The translations under genes and the position numbers were made by a program. A stretch of DNA of 64,000 nucleotides, taken from assembly GCF_028680575.1 (NCBI RefSeq), contig NZ_JAPCKI010000017.1:56075-120074 (forward strand), written 5' to 3'. The stretch comes from Acidovorax benzenivorans. GTDB lineage: Bacteria > Pseudomonadota > Gammaproteobacteria > Burkholderiales > Burkholderiaceae_C. The notes beneath the pieces were generated by a model, which was not told where the DNA came from, did no database searches, and worked only from the letters and a program-made list of their open reading frames with translations. Positions 36,389 to 45,715 of this stretch are shown in pieces. Numbering within the stretch: position 1 is the stretch's first letter; each line of letters opens with the position of its first letter.

Positions 36389-36577
36389 ATGACTGCCATT
36401 GTCACCATCGGAATCGATCTGGCAAAGAATGTCTTTGCGCTACATGGCGTTGATGCCACAGGCAAGCCGGTACTTTGACGTCCTAGCGTGGCGCGTGCCA
36501 AGCTGCTCGAATTCATCGCTGCGCTGCCGCCGTGTCTCATCGGCATGGAAGCCTGCCCCGGCGCTCACCACTGTGTT
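36389..36577 (+). pseudogene. N-terminal remnant of an IS110-family transposase
   Basis: After GGAAGGGG, ATG 36389 begins TAIVTIGIDLAKNVFALHGV, the N-terminus of the DEDD RuvC-like domain of IS110 transposases. An in-frame TGA follows KPVL. Beyond it, RAKLLEFIAALPPCLIGMEA and GAHH continue in frame, then the match ends. It is a dead fragment of about 60 codons. Confidence 0.75.
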
Positions 36578-36706
36578 AAACCGGTGCAAAACTGACCAGC
36601 TGAGGGGTCAAGATTGGGGCAGCCCTAACACGCGGTGGTGTGCTATTGGATCGCGCACGATCTCGATCCTTTGCTTGTGCGCACCACCGGCAAACAGGCT
36701 CAGCTC

Positions 36707-36856
36707 TAACAGGCTGCTGAAATACTTCCGGAAGAAGAATGTTGTTTCAAGAGGGTATACCTCTCACCCAATGCAAAAATGATCGCTTGTAGCCCGTTCT
36801 GAGCGGTCGATGTTTTGGGTGGCAGAGACGCAAATCAGTATTTCAGCAGCCTGCTA
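36707..36856. repeat. MITE-like element with 20-bp inverted repeats
   Basis: CAGGCTGCTGAAATACT at 36710-36726 is repeated in inverse orientation at 36837-36853 (perfect over 17 bp). With the flanking TA(A/G) the inverted repeat is 20 bp with one mismatch. The 150-bp unit has no coding capacity. The ends resemble IS ends with the word CAGGCTGCTGAAA. It lies in the gene-poor stretch 36,242-37,042, where I see no other feature besides the IS110 remnant. Confidence 0.6.
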
Positions 36857-37042
36857 AGGCGCTGCGCTCTCGGGGCTTGTTCGTTAAGTAATTTTCGCTT
36901 GTGAGAGCTGTGCCGGGCAGGTATCTCACAACCCTAGACAAGAATGGTCGGTGAGGGGCGCTGAAAGAGGTCGCTCAACATCTTAAATTGCCGGCGCTGC
37001 GCGGCTAAATCGCACAGCGTCCGGTGGATTTATGAGCTGTGC

Positions 37043-37414
37043 CTATTTCCCAGTAGTGTGCGCGGCTGTCGTAGAAGCGTTGGCAACGGTAGGCAGTGAA
37101 GGGTTGTTTTGAGATGCGCCAAAATAGAAGCCAATAATGAGCGTCACAAGTGGTGGAATTACTTTAACGCACGCATCGAAAATAGTCTTTCCGGATGATT
37201 CAGTTGATGGCTGACTCGGTTCAGGTCCGAGTGCATAAAAGATCATCGCCAATAAAAAAATGAAAGCAAGGAATGCAAGTACTGAAGCAGCAAAGTACAT
37301 CTTGCTCTTCTCGAATTCCGACATCGTACCTACCGCAAACATGCCATAGGCAACGCCACCGGCTAAAACCGAAACCACTAATAGGGTGATGACGAAGAGC
37401 ATATTGCGTGACAT
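37043..37414 (-). CDS. hypothetical membrane protein
   Basis: The 123 residues begin MSRNMLFVITLLVVSVLAGG with an AAGGAG Shine-Dalgarno. Three hydrophobic helices are visible (residues 5-25, 40-62, 85-105), and the C-terminus is Thr/Ala-rich. No family is recognised. It lies at low GC among insertion scars, so it may be a cargo gene of an earlier insertion. Confidence 0.5.
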   Translation of the reverse strand: MSRNMLFVITLLVVSVLAGGVAYGMFAVGTMSEFEKSKMYFAASVLAFLAFIFLLAMIFYALGPEPSQPSTESSGKTIFDACVKVIPPLVTLIIGFYFGASQNNPSLPTVANASTTAAHTTGK

Positions 37415-37498
37415 TAATTTCTCCTTAGGAAATAAAAAACCAAAAAACGCCGACGATGCGATGACGCCCTATGCCAAACGTAAGGGGCCGACCGCAGG

Positions 37499-37909
37499 TC
37501 AGTTCTCTAAACGGGGCATAGACCACGGCCTCACGGTTGCCGACAGATTGCTACTCTTACATGCTTGGCTTAGGACTCTCTCGAGCCCCCGTGTCGAGGA
37601 CGGCGATCTTGGGACGCGCCCATACATTCGATTGCATCGCATAGGGCTGACCGCCTCTACTCTGATACTTACGACCAATGTCTGCGTTCGGTGTGAACCA
37701 TCTTTCGCTGACGACAGAGTTATATGAATGGGTTTTGGCTTGGATTCAAACGAAAATTCCTCCATCTCATAATAGTTTTCAATGTAACCTATGAGATTAA
37801 AACAGAGAGACTTTAAGCTGCGGATGGAGTCCCATTCGTCCGAAGAATATTGATTGATATCCTTGAAAAGACCTGCGTAGTTCGATTTGAAAGGAAATAT
37901 ATCTCCCAT
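37499..37909 (-). CDS. hypothetical protein, probably chimeric
   Basis: The first 65 residues (GDIFPFKSNYAGLFKDINQY and on to EEFSFESKPKPIHI) look like a normal low-GC protein. From about residue 66 the composition changes abruptly to a GC-rich, Ser/Arg-rich stretch (VSPMRCNRMYGRVPRSPSST). This suggests that the 3' part comes from other DNA joined at about 37,710. Function unknown. Confidence 0.3.
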   Translation of the reverse strand: MGDIFPFKSNYAGLFKDINQYSSDEWDSIRSLKSLCFNLIGYIENYYEMEEFSFESKPKPIHITLSSAKDGSHRTQTLVVSIRVEAVSPMRCNRMYGRVPRSPSSTRGLERVLSQACKSSNLSATVRPWSMPRLEN

Positions 37910-37998
37910 GATTGGTATCTAGATTTGGAAACTCCTAAGCATCTGGCACCTAATTTGAGATCAAAAAAATCCGGGGCGGTTCATGGCGGCGGTCTTCT

Positions 37999-38820
37999 TC
38001 AATCTGTGCGAGGGTCGCCCGATAGGTAATGACCAAACACGAGCCTATACGCGTCCGAGGTGCGCGGTCCAAGCTTGCCATCCTCTCTCAGAAAAATGCC
38101 AGGGAACGTGTTCAGGAATGCCTGCAGCGCAATCCCTCCGGGGGTCACCACATCGGGCGCGTAGCGCAACGCGCCAGATTCAGCGTCTGCAAGCGCACCC
38201 GCCAAGTCAGGCTCTGTTGTGTCGAACTCCACCCCGTCTAACTCTCCCAACTCCGCCAACCGACGCAGCACGCAGGCGGCGCCAACCTGTTTGGAAACGG
38301 CATCCGGATCCCAGATGCCATCTTTCACATACTTGCCCCGGCTATATTGATTTGTGAAGCTCCACAGATAGGGACTTTTCACTTCTGGATGGAAATTACG
38401 GTAGCCCCACCCGTTGTAGCGCTCCCATTTGAAGAGCATGCCTGGAATAGACCAGTCGGCCCAGGAGTCATAGCCCTGTAGAGTTAGCGCATCCACAGCA
38501 CTGACTTCCCATGTGAATGGTGGACTGCCCTTGTGAGGTCTGCCCGCGGGCACCTGCACGGTGCGTGCAGACAAGGGATCGCCATTGTGAAGGTGAGTAG
38601 CGAAATTTAGACTTCCCTCCATGTTGTGGATGACGCCAACCACGTACCAGGGCACGTTAAGCTCCTCGGCAACGTTGACGTATCGAGCGCGAGCACTGAT
38701 GATTCCGTCAACTGCCTTCTGAACGATGGCACGCTTTTCGGGTCGGATCTGGCAAGTATCAAAGAGTGATTGATACTCATTGCGTAGGGCAGGAGTAAGG
38801 GTAGGCTTAGCGACAGGCAT
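37999..38820 (-). CDS. muramidase-like (lysozyme-family) protein
   Basis: ATG 38820 has AAAGGA at good spacing; ATG 38844 is an earlier in-frame alternative. The 273 residues contain IHNMEGSLNFATHLHNGDPL, VPAGRPHKGSPPFTWEVSA and LFKWERYNGWGYR. I recall this pattern from a family of lysozyme-like, peptidoglycan-active proteins; the glutamate in NMEGSLNF is the likely catalytic acid. No signal peptide is visible. It is the last gene of a four-gene minus-strand cluster, 20 bp after the protease. The assignment to muramidases is tentative. Confidence 0.55.
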   Translation of the reverse strand: MPVAKPTLTPALRNEYQSLFDTCQIRPEKRAIVQKAVDGIISARARYVNVAEELNVPWYVVGVIHNMEGSLNFATHLHNGDPLSARTVQVPAGRPHKGSPPFTWEVSAVDALTLQGYDSWADWSIPGMLFKWERYNGWGYRNFHPEVKSPYLWSFTNQYSRGKYVKDGIWDPDAVSKQVGAACVLRRLAELGELDGVEFDTTEPDLAGALADAESGALRYAPDVVTPGGIALQAFLNTFPGIFLREDGKLGPRTSDAYRLVFGHYLSGDPRTD

Positions 38821-38840
38821 AGACGATCCTTTCGACTGGT

Positions 38841-40037
38841 TCACGGGTTGAACAAACTTATCGCCCCTGACGGCATGCTGCCGTCCACGGAGGCATAGCG
38901 CGCTGGATCAAACAGTTCCCAGGCCGGAATGACCCATGCTGTGCATGCTTCTATGTTTCCAGCGATGTGCATACCTACGAAGACGTAGCCGTCATTGACA
39001 GGCACAACCACCGGGCTACCGCTATCGCCGCCCAATGTGGCATGACCAAGTTCTAGCTGCAGTTCCAATACGGAGTGCAGAACCAGCTTCGACTTGCCTG
39101 GCGATTCGAAAACGTAGGTGAGGGGGCAGTTTTCGCAGTAGGTCGAGACGTCCGCAAATAACACGACAGGTTCCGCATCGCTCAAGCGGTCTTTGTGGTT
39201 CGACGGCACCATGATTTCCAGCAGTACACCGTTCTGCATCAACGCAAAGAGGTCCGGCAGGTCGACGGCAAACGGATGTTGAACCGACCAACGAATGCCG
39301 GAGAACGCCTCACTAACGCGTTGCAAGTCGGTCACTTTGGCGAACTGCACATCAAAGCTGGTAGCAGGGTAAGGCGCCAAACGGCCACCGTGGACGGTGC
39401 CTTCTAGACAGGGAACTGTGTCGGTAGGAATCTCCGCTCGGACTACGCGAAACTGCTTCGCGTTCTCTTCCGCAATGCCCCGGCCATTCAGCGGTGGATA
39501 GGGACTAAGCACATGTGCGGGCGCGATAGCAAAAGCGTCCCCATCATCTCCCTGCACCACGCAAGCCAATGCTCCCCAGTCAGCTACACCTTTGGTAGAC
39601 ACGCTGTGTATCGCCGTCGCGGCCTGCGCACGTGCATCCAAGAATCGAGATTCTTGCTGTACATCCGTAGGCACGGCGCAAATCAGCAACCGACCACCCA
39701 CCATCGCTGGTGTGAGCAGTTCACGCGGCAGGCACTGCGATGGTCCAAGATCCTCTTCAGCTTGTTTGCGCCGTACCACGAAAACGACGCAAGGCTCGCT
39801 TCGCTGCAACCGATCGCCATCGGCCATTGTCCGCCTACGCACACCACCCACCACGTGCACTACCGAGCGGTAGCGCTGCGTCATCTCCGCGCGGCGACAC
39901 GCTGCGAGCTGAAGCGCTAGCGCGAATTGCTCGCCTGAGTCGAGTTGCTGGTAGTGGGTCCGGGCATCGTCGATAAGTGTCTGATCCCGTGCGGCTGAGC
40001 GCCTCTCAAGCAGCTTGGATGCGGCGCTGCGTGCCAT
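38841..40037 (-). CDS. trypsin-like serine protease
   Basis: Starting at ATG 40037 (MARSAASKLLERRSAARDQT) gives 398 residues and just clears the lipoprotein stop; a longer frame from 40142 would overlap it by 98 bp. The catalytic triad is visible: His in AIAPAHVLSP, Asp in SFDVQFAKV and Ser in GGDSGSPVVVPV. The N-terminal third is a helical, Arg-rich domain. There is no signal peptide, so it may act in the cytosol or be exported in an unusual way. It lies between the lipoprotein and the muramidase-like gene. Confidence 0.72.
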   Translation of the reverse strand: MARSAASKLLERRSAARDQTLIDDARTHYQQLDSGEQFALALQLAACRRAEMTQRYRSVVHVVGGVRRRTMADGDRLQRSEPCVVFVVRRKQAEEDLGPSQCLPRELLTPAMVGGRLLICAVPTDVQQESRFLDARAQAATAIHSVSTKGVADWGALACVVQGDDGDAFAIAPAHVLSPYPPLNGRGIAEENAKQFRVVRAEIPTDTVPCLEGTVHGGRLAPYPATSFDVQFAKVTDLQRVSEAFSGIRWSVQHPFAVDLPDLFALMQNGVLLEIMVPSNHKDRLSDAEPVVLFADVSTYCENCPLTYVFESPGKSKLVLHSVLELQLELGHATLGGDSGSPVVVPVNDGYVFVGMHIAGNIEACTAWVIPAWELFDPARYASVDGSMPSGAISLFNP

Positions 40038-40044
40038 TGCTCGC

Positions 40045-41724
40045 TTACGCCGCGCAAGCGGCGACACCCTTGGGGCTGATGCGCTGCTGTAGGCGCATTT
40101 CAGTGCTAGTGACAAGCGCCGAATTGGCTTCGGCGAACGCAACTATCGCTTTCTGTATTGCAGCGCGCGTGTCCTTCGGACCAGTGCCGGGTACGCAGGT
40201 CATCGTCACGTTTAGCGTGGCGCCAATGACCTGAGCCGAAATGAATCGGAACTTGTGAGTGCTGTTGACTGGGGCGAAGTCTTGGTCTTTCGGCAGTTTG
40301 GCGAGAGCTGTTGCCATCTTGCTAAGCTCCGCCGCCAGAGCAACTGCATCGGCCTTAGCCTTCTCGGCTGCAACCTTGGCCGACTCATCCGAGGAGGGTT
40401 GATCCGCCTTCTTCTGCGTTGGCGCTTCTACACGGACCTTGACGATCTTGCTCTGTCCGCCAGATGAGGCATCCATAACCAGCACCGAGAGGTCGAATGA
40501 TGCAGCGATATTCTTGGACGCGCGAATCTCGACAGTGCTATCGCCCGGCAGAGGCGAAATAACTTCCAACCCGCGAGTGGGGGATTCCAAGAACCTCGCC
40601 ACATAAGGCTTGGCTCCACCCTGAACGCGGATAACGCGAGACTGCACCTCATCGATGCCCGTAGAAAAAATCACTTCTTCGGGCTCAACTCGAATTGCAA
40701 TGACTGCGTCACTGACACCGCAGGCCTTGAGCGTTTCGGTGCTGGTGTGTCCCTTGAAGGGCGCGAGCCGGGCCGCGAGGGGTAGGTAGCTTGCTTGCAA
40801 CTCGGCTCTGGCGATCGATAGGTCATTCAACGCCATAGACAGAGCCGTAGAAACGCCCACAGACCCGGTCGCGGTGGATTGGGCGCTCCCTCTCGCTGCT
40901 AGACGTGTAGACACAAGCTTGTCTACTCCCAGCCCCGGTGCGAACTTTCCAGCGATCTGCGCCAAGTCTGCGATTGCGCGTGTTGTCGCAGCGGGATCCG
41001 CAACTGTGCTGCTTACAAGACGGTTCACCTGAGCGTCTATGGTTTCCAGAGTCCCTTTCAATTGGCCAGCTGCTAGTGCCACCTGCGAGGGCAGCAAAGC
41101 AGCATCAGAAAGGGCTGCTAGGGCCGCAGCGTAAGCATCACTGGCCGATTGCAGCTGATCGCGCACCTCATTACTCAGCGCTTCGGATAACACGGCTTCC
41201 ACTGCGTAAACCCGCTTGGCCGCAGCCAGCTTTGAGGCCAAAGTAGGCAATGTGCGTTCGACATTGCGTGCGGCGGCGATGATCTCACGTAACTCGGCGC
41301 TACCGACCTGCAAGGGAAGAACAGCTTGCACAGCGCAGTTCACCGCACCAATGCCCGACTGATATGCGTCCAACCTTGACTTAGGCACGTTTTGCACGCT
41401 GTACAAATAGCCCGTTCCACCAGCCAACGCCAGACCTGTGTAGACGTCACGGTGGGCACTGCTGACGCCAGCCACCACTGCGAGTGCACCCAGGCCCAGC
41501 AGCGCATCGTTCAACGCCACCTGGGTGCCCACTTGCTCGCGCGCTTTCTCATGTAAAGCGCGCTTGAGTGTGTCAGCACGGGCGCGCGCCACTTCCATGC
41601 TGTCCAAGTTACCGGCCGGTTCAGGTAGTCGGTCCCAGGTGACTATGGGATTTACGCCACACGCTGCGACGGTCAGCAGAGCGAACGCCGCACACGGTGC
41701 TCGCCAAAGGTGCGCTTTGTTCAT
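40045..41724 (-). CDS. large lipoprotein of unknown function
   Basis: ATG 41724 is chosen over upstream frames because GAGGG is well placed. The lipobox is LLTVAACG within a short signal peptide. The 559 residues contain long Ala-rich helices (coiled-coil-like, residues 40-330), a beta-rich middle and a Lys/Ala-rich helix (ESAKVAAEKAKADAVALAAE) near the end. No domain name comes to mind. The gene follows the patatin gene by 254 bp, with the protease gene 7 bp downstream. Confidence 0.6.
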   Translation of the reverse strand: MNKAHLWRAPCAAFALLTVAACGVNPIVTWDRLPEPAGNLDSMEVARARADTLKRALHEKAREQVGTQVALNDALLGLGALAVVAGVSSAHRDVYTGLALAGGTGYLYSVQNVPKSRLDAYQSGIGAVNCAVQAVLPLQVGSAELREIIAAARNVERTLPTLASKLAAAKRVYAVEAVLSEALSNEVRDQLQSASDAYAAALAALSDAALLPSQVALAAGQLKGTLETIDAQVNRLVSSTVADPAATTRAIADLAQIAGKFAPGLGVDKLVSTRLAARGSAQSTATGSVGVSTALSMALNDLSIARAELQASYLPLAARLAPFKGHTSTETLKACGVSDAVIAIRVEPEEVIFSTGIDEVQSRVIRVQGGAKPYVARFLESPTRGLEVISPLPGDSTVEIRASKNIAASFDLSVLVMDASSGGQSKIVKVRVEAPTQKKADQPSSDESAKVAAEKAKADAVALAAELSKMATALAKLPKDQDFAPVNSTHKFRFISAQVIGATLNVTMTCVPGTGPKDTRAAIQKAIVAFAEANSALVTSTEMRLQQRISPKGVAACAA

Positions 41725-41978
41725 TTGCATCCCTCGCCATGTCTTCTTGGAAATGAGGCCACACACCATGAGTCGGTGAGTTCGTTGGCCTGTGATGGAT
41801 GCTAGTTGGCGGCCATGACGTGTCAAGCATTGAATGCGCGGAGGAGTTACTCAACGAACTGTTGGCCGATTCTGAGGGCAATGGCGGGAGCAGGAACGTC
41901 TGTGGAAAGGAAAACTAAGACTTGCAGTTGTTTCTGCAAGATAGAGGCGCACTGTGCGCTCTTGTTGAACAGCAAATC

Positions 41979-43304
41979 TTATTGATTCGTATCTTTTATC
42001 TGTTCCTTGTGCTCTTCGGCTATTCGATAGGCGCCCATCAAGTGGGCTCGAGTTTCTTTATAGGCACTCCAATCGAACTTGGTTAAAAAATCGAGAGCCG
42101 CTTCAGCCCCAAGTACGAACAGATCAGTCATCTCTTTCTCGGCCATTTCGAACTTGAGCCAATGATGCTCTTTGGTGTCGATGTAGCCGACCAGTTGCTG
42201 GAAATCAGGATTCTTGCGTATGAATTCGTAGTCGAGACAATGTCTGGAAGCATTAAACGTTTGTCCGATCAGCTCCAGTACGTTGTTGATTTCATGGCTG
42301 CGCTCGTCATATTCGAGCTTTACGCCAAACGTAGGTCGTGACGGGACCTTGTGGGTGGAGTGGAAGACATCGATCGGAAAATTGGACATCACCCCGCCAT
42401 CCACGAAACACGCTTGTTTTGGAGGAAATCTGGGATTCTTTGCAGAATCCAACCCCGCGTGCTCTTTCCAGTGGTCTTTGTTGGGAGCCGGTAGCGGCAC
42501 ACGATAGGGACTGAAAAAAACGGGAATCGACATAGACGCCCGAACATAATCGGCTGGGTGTACGGCGTCTGGATTTTGCCAATATAACTCGGCCATCCGT
42601 GGGAATTCCACCTTGGTTTCGGTAGAAATATCGGCCGCCACCAAGCAAAGATGGTGTTTTAGAGGATCAAGTGGTGGTAGCGATACGTTGCGATCAAGCT
42701 GTGAGGTTTGGTGCGGGTTGGGGCGCAGGGTCCAGCCCACAGGTGTGGTGGCCATTCGGGCCCGTAACGCTGCAGTGCTCGTGATGCCCTGTTTTTCCAA
42801 CACGGATTTGAGCCATTGGTGGAATTTCTCGCCTCTATTGAGGCCTTTGATTTCCTTTAGGTTATCGACGACTTGTAGGCCCTTGGCCATGCCCTTCAAA
42901 AAGCTTGGCTCGGACAGCATGGTGTTGACGAAGTCCGCCGCGTCCTCATCATCGTCGTCCTTGCCATCCATGAAGCTGGCCATGGGGACGTTCGCCAGTA
43001 TCTCCATAAGGCGACCGCTTTTACTTTGCGATGGGGGCCCTGAAGCACCTAATATCAACGCTGCGATTGACCCTGCCGACGCGCCTCCGATACCGACAAA
43101 ACGCAACTGGACCTGTTCAAGAATGTAGACATAGCCTGCCAGCGCTATGCCTAGAACTCCGCCACCCTCCATCACCAGGTCGACGTATTGATTTCCTGCA
43201 GCGTCAATGACATCGCTGTAAATCTTGTCTTTGAGCCCTTGCGGCTCCAGCATATTCACCACATGGCTTGCGGCCGAGTAGAAATCACCTGCTGTCAGCG
43301 TCAT
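41979..43304 (-). CDS. patatin-like phospholipase
   Basis: The 441 residues carry the complete patatin signature: the oxyanion loop EGGGVLG at residues 46-52, the nucleophile elbow GASAG (S76) and the DGGV motif with D302. No signal peptide is present, so it acts inside the cell or is exported otherwise. A strong AGGGAGGGAG precedes the ATG. Patatin-like effectors are common in toxin and defence systems, including CBASS, but no nucleotide cyclase gene is near. The neighbours are a lipoprotein, a protease and a muramidase-like gene. Confidence 0.85.
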   Translation of the reverse strand: MTLTAGDFYSAASHVVNMLEPQGLKDKIYSDVIDAAGNQYVDLVMEGGGVLGIALAGYVYILEQVQLRFVGIGGASAGSIAALILGASGPPSQSKSGRLMEILANVPMASFMDGKDDDDEDAADFVNTMLSEPSFLKGMAKGLQVVDNLKEIKGLNRGEKFHQWLKSVLEKQGITSTAALRARMATTPVGWTLRPNPHQTSQLDRNVSLPPLDPLKHHLCLVAADISTETKVEFPRMAELYWQNPDAVHPADYVRASMSIPVFFSPYRVPLPAPNKDHWKEHAGLDSAKNPRFPPKQACFVDGGVMSNFPIDVFHSTHKVPSRPTFGVKLEYDERSHEINNVLELIGQTFNASRHCLDYEFIRKNPDFQQLVGYIDTKEHHWLKFEMAEKEMTDLFVLGAEAALDFLTKFDWSAYKETRAHLMGAYRIAEEHKEQIKDTNQ

Positions 43305-43929
43305 GCTCCCTCCCTTTCATAGATTGATGAACCCTGGGCACTCTAGTTTTCAGTAGTGGCGGGTGCAAGCGGCCGCCCCAGGCCAGGCCATGTGGGCAGT
43401 GGCAGCTCGCGCGCCTTCTGTATACGGCACACCCCTGCTGGGCTCGGGTAACGCGGTTTTAACCCTTGAAGCTTGTTTAGGGCAAGCCCGGAATGCGCAA
43501 TAGGTCGCAGCTTTCATCTCAGTGCCCTGGCAGCAGATATGCAGCAGAAAAAAGCGAAGCGCTATCAAAAATCTGGGCAATTTTCTGTCGCAACTCCACA
43601 CCAATGTGCGCGCAGTTCCTCCTGGTGGACGTCGAGCAGAGGTTGCGCTGGCTTCTAGTGATCAATGCGGGACGGCATGCGAACACGAACATCGGGGTCT
43701 GCATTCGCATTGCCTCTTCATAGGAGAGGGAAGCAAATTTCGAGCGGGTTAGCAGGATGTTTGAAGGATCATGAGCAGGCGGCTTGGAGCGGCGTGAATG
43801 CAGCACCAAAAATCGCTCCCTGTCAAGGACAGCTCTTGCTGGCGCGGTCTGATCCCAAGCAGGTTAGTTCTTTCCAACAACTGTTTTCTCTTTAATTGCG
43901 GTTCTGACAAACCAATACGGAGAAAACCC
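43305..43929. other. gene-free stretch between island modules
   Basis: Contains the patatin promoter region and, toward 43,929, the region upstream of the AlpA-type regulator. Short frames exist on both strands but none has a domain or start context. The stretch probably holds the boundary between the patatin cluster and the replicative module. Confidence 0.4.
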
Positions 43930-44187
43930 TTGGCCCTCAAAGCAATTCCCATTCAACCCGATGGCGCAGTTACAGATGCGCCTCTCAAGCTGATTCGCCG
44001 CGCGGAGTTGGCCAATATGCTGGGTATCTCGCGCTCCATGACCTACCTGAAGGGGAAACCTGATTCTCGTTATTTCGACCCGCTGTTCCCGGTGCCAATC
44101 CGGATCGGCGTGCGCATGCGCTGTTTTTTCTTGTCTGATGTTAAGAAGTATCTGGACGCTCTGGCCCAGCAGCGTCTTGCTACTTAA
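43930..44187 (+). CDS. AlpA/MerR-type DNA-binding regulator
   Basis: TTG 43930 is chosen because CGGAG lies 7 nt upstream; the longer open frame has no start context. The 85 residues carry LIRRAELANMLGISRSMTY followed by FPVPIRIGVRMRCFFLSDV, the winged-helix-type fold of AlpA-like regulators and excisionases. Such proteins control integrative elements. It is the first gene of a replicative module with the HUH protein downstream. Confidence 0.7.
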   Translation: MALKAIPIQPDGAVTDAPLKLIRRAELANMLGISRSMTYLKGKPDSRYFDPLFPVPIRIGVRMRCFFLSDVKKYLDALAQQRLAT

Positions 44188-44244
44188 GAGGGGGTATTAA
44201 ATATCTTTTGAATAACAAAGGGTCTTGCTATCGCTGAAGTTTCT

Positions 44245-44267
44245 TCTCCCAAGGAGATTCTGGGAGA
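44245..44267. promoter_or_regulatory. hairpin upstream of the replication initiator
   Basis: TCTCCCA (44245-44251) and TGGGAGA (44261-44267) form a 7-bp stem with a 9-nt loop containing AGGAGATTC. It lies in AT-rich DNA before the HUH gene, where a replication origin or nick site could be. Confidence 0.35.
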
Positions 44268-44386
44268 TGCTTGATGAGTTTTTCATATTGTTGATCTGGT
44301 CTAAAACTAGGTATTTAGATACTACATATAGGAGTGAGTGTATAGGTGTAGATGGATGTGATTCAGTAGTCGATGTAGAACATGTG

Positions 44387-44408
44387 CATGCTCAATCAGT
44401 TGAGCATG
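44387..44408. promoter_or_regulatory. perfect 9-bp hairpin, possible origin element
   Basis: CATGCTCAA (44387-44395) and TTGAGCATG (44400-44408) are perfect inverted repeats around TCAG. HUH initiators nick at the loop of such hairpins. Distance to the HUH start is about 75 bp. Role is inference. Confidence 0.4.
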
Positions 44409-44482
44409 TCTATAGAGCCTAGGATGACCACTAGTTCATCCTGGCGAACTTCTAGCAGTGTGAATTTGATTGAAGGGTGTAT

Positions 44483-45715
44483 ATGGATAAAGAGCAATAC
44501 TACTTTGCCAAGAAGTATGTTGATGTGCAGCAGTTTCTTGAACCGGAAGAATGCCATTCCAGTAAGTTGATGATCGGATGCGAAGAACGTGTGTGGTTTG
44601 AGCACAAGCAGGCTGCCCGTATGTGCCAGGACTTGATTGCGCACAATTACAAACCACCTTTCTGGGCAGGGTTCAATGCGGACGTTTTGATTCCTAAGAA
44701 TAGTGTGGGACGGCGAATGTTGCGCTTTTTGGGCTTGCTGTGGAATGAGTTGGAGGCACGATATCACTCTGAGGTGCCGGCGTATGAATACCGCGTCTTT
44801 TGTCCTGAGGTTGATTTGATTCGTCGAGCGGCGACTGCGGCATTGACTGTCGGTGGTGGTGAAGTAGATGGCGTAGGCTACGTCTCCCCCCTTTCCTTTG
44901 AACCATGGGAGTTCAGTTTGTTGACAGGGAGTAAATTCATAGAAGCAAGCAGCGAGTTGAATGCGCTGGCGGATCTGATTCGACGTGGGCTCCTTACGAA
45001 AGATTTGCGCAATGCCATCAAGGGCTTCCGTCGAAATGCTACTGAGCGCTACAAGCACTTGATGCACGTTGCACAGGCTGGATGGCTCAAGAACGCGCGC
45101 AATCTGCTGATCAGGCTGGATTGGGGTTACCGAACTACCAGTCCTTCTGTGCCTGTGGAGTTCAAAAGCCAGCAGGAATTTTTGAAGGGTTGTGAGGAGA
45201 TCAATCAGTACCGAGAAAAGATGCTGGAGATTTTGCGAAAGATGTTTGGGAGCGAATTGACATTTTTCGCTTGGAAGATTGAATGTTCTGATTTCCGTGG
45301 CTTACACGTACACTGGCTTATTGCGGTTGACGGTGCTAAGCACCAGGATCGTATTAACCTGCCACGTCAGATCGCAGCGGCTTGGGACGCTGAGATTGAT
45401 AGAGATAAAGGGTATACATTCAATGTCAATGCCCTGCCTAAAACAGAAAAAACCGGCCTCCGTGTGTTGAGCTACAGCGATCCGGACCTCCTCGATGTAT
45501 TGGGATTTTATTGTGACTATCTGACCAAGGTGGATTACACCCTGAAACTTCGGATGCCAAAGCACATGCGCTCTTTTGGTTGTTCGAAGCTGAAAAAAAT
45601 CAAAACCAAAAAACCTGGCCCGGCACGCTCGTACCAGATGCAGGTGAAGGATATTCATGCCGTTCGGGGCCCGAAAGGAAACCGCTTTTTTAAAGCGAGA
45701 ACACGCCGTGTTTGA
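44483..45715 (+). CDS. HUH-type replication initiator (Inovirus Gp2/YagK-like)
   Basis: ATG 44483 follows AAGGG; GTG 44477 is in frame just upstream. The 410 residues hold the HUH metal motif in RGLHVHWLIAV (H275, H277). The tyrosine/lysine pair is in GFYCDYLTKVDY (Y343 or Y346, K349), as in Rep and Gp2-type rolling-circle initiators. The N-terminal 200 residues are unlike known folds. It would nick its origin and start strand-displacement replication. Its 3' end overlaps the DUF3987-type gene. Confidence 0.68.
   Translation: MDKEQYYFAKKYVDVQQFLEPEECHSSKLMIGCEERVWFEHKQAARMCQDLIAHNYKPPFWAGFNADVLIPKNSVGRRMLRFLGLLWNELEARYHSEVPAYEYRVFCPEVDLIRRAATAALTVGGGEVDGVGYVSPLSFEPWEFSLLTGSKFIEASSELNALADLIRRGLLTKDLRNAIKGFRRNATERYKHLMHVAQAGWLKNARNLLIRLDWGYRTTSPSVPVEFKSQQEFLKGCEEINQYREKMLEILRKMFGSELTFFAWKIECSDFRGLHVHWLIAVDGAKHQDRINLPRQIAAAWDAEIDRDKGYTFNVNALPKTEKTGLRVLSYSDPDLLDVLGFYCDYLTKVDYTLKLRMPKHMRSFGCSKLKKIKTKKPGPARSYQMQVKDIHAVRGPKGNRFFKARTRRV

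Noticed and set aside
41979..43304. CBASS phospholipase (CapV-like) system
   Set aside because: The patatin gene fits the enzyme family, but no nucleotide cyclase or Cap2/Cap3-type gene is within reach.
43798..43929. Longer N-terminus for the AlpA-type regulator
   Set aside because: No start context, whereas TTG 43930 has CGGAG at good spacing and fits the family length.
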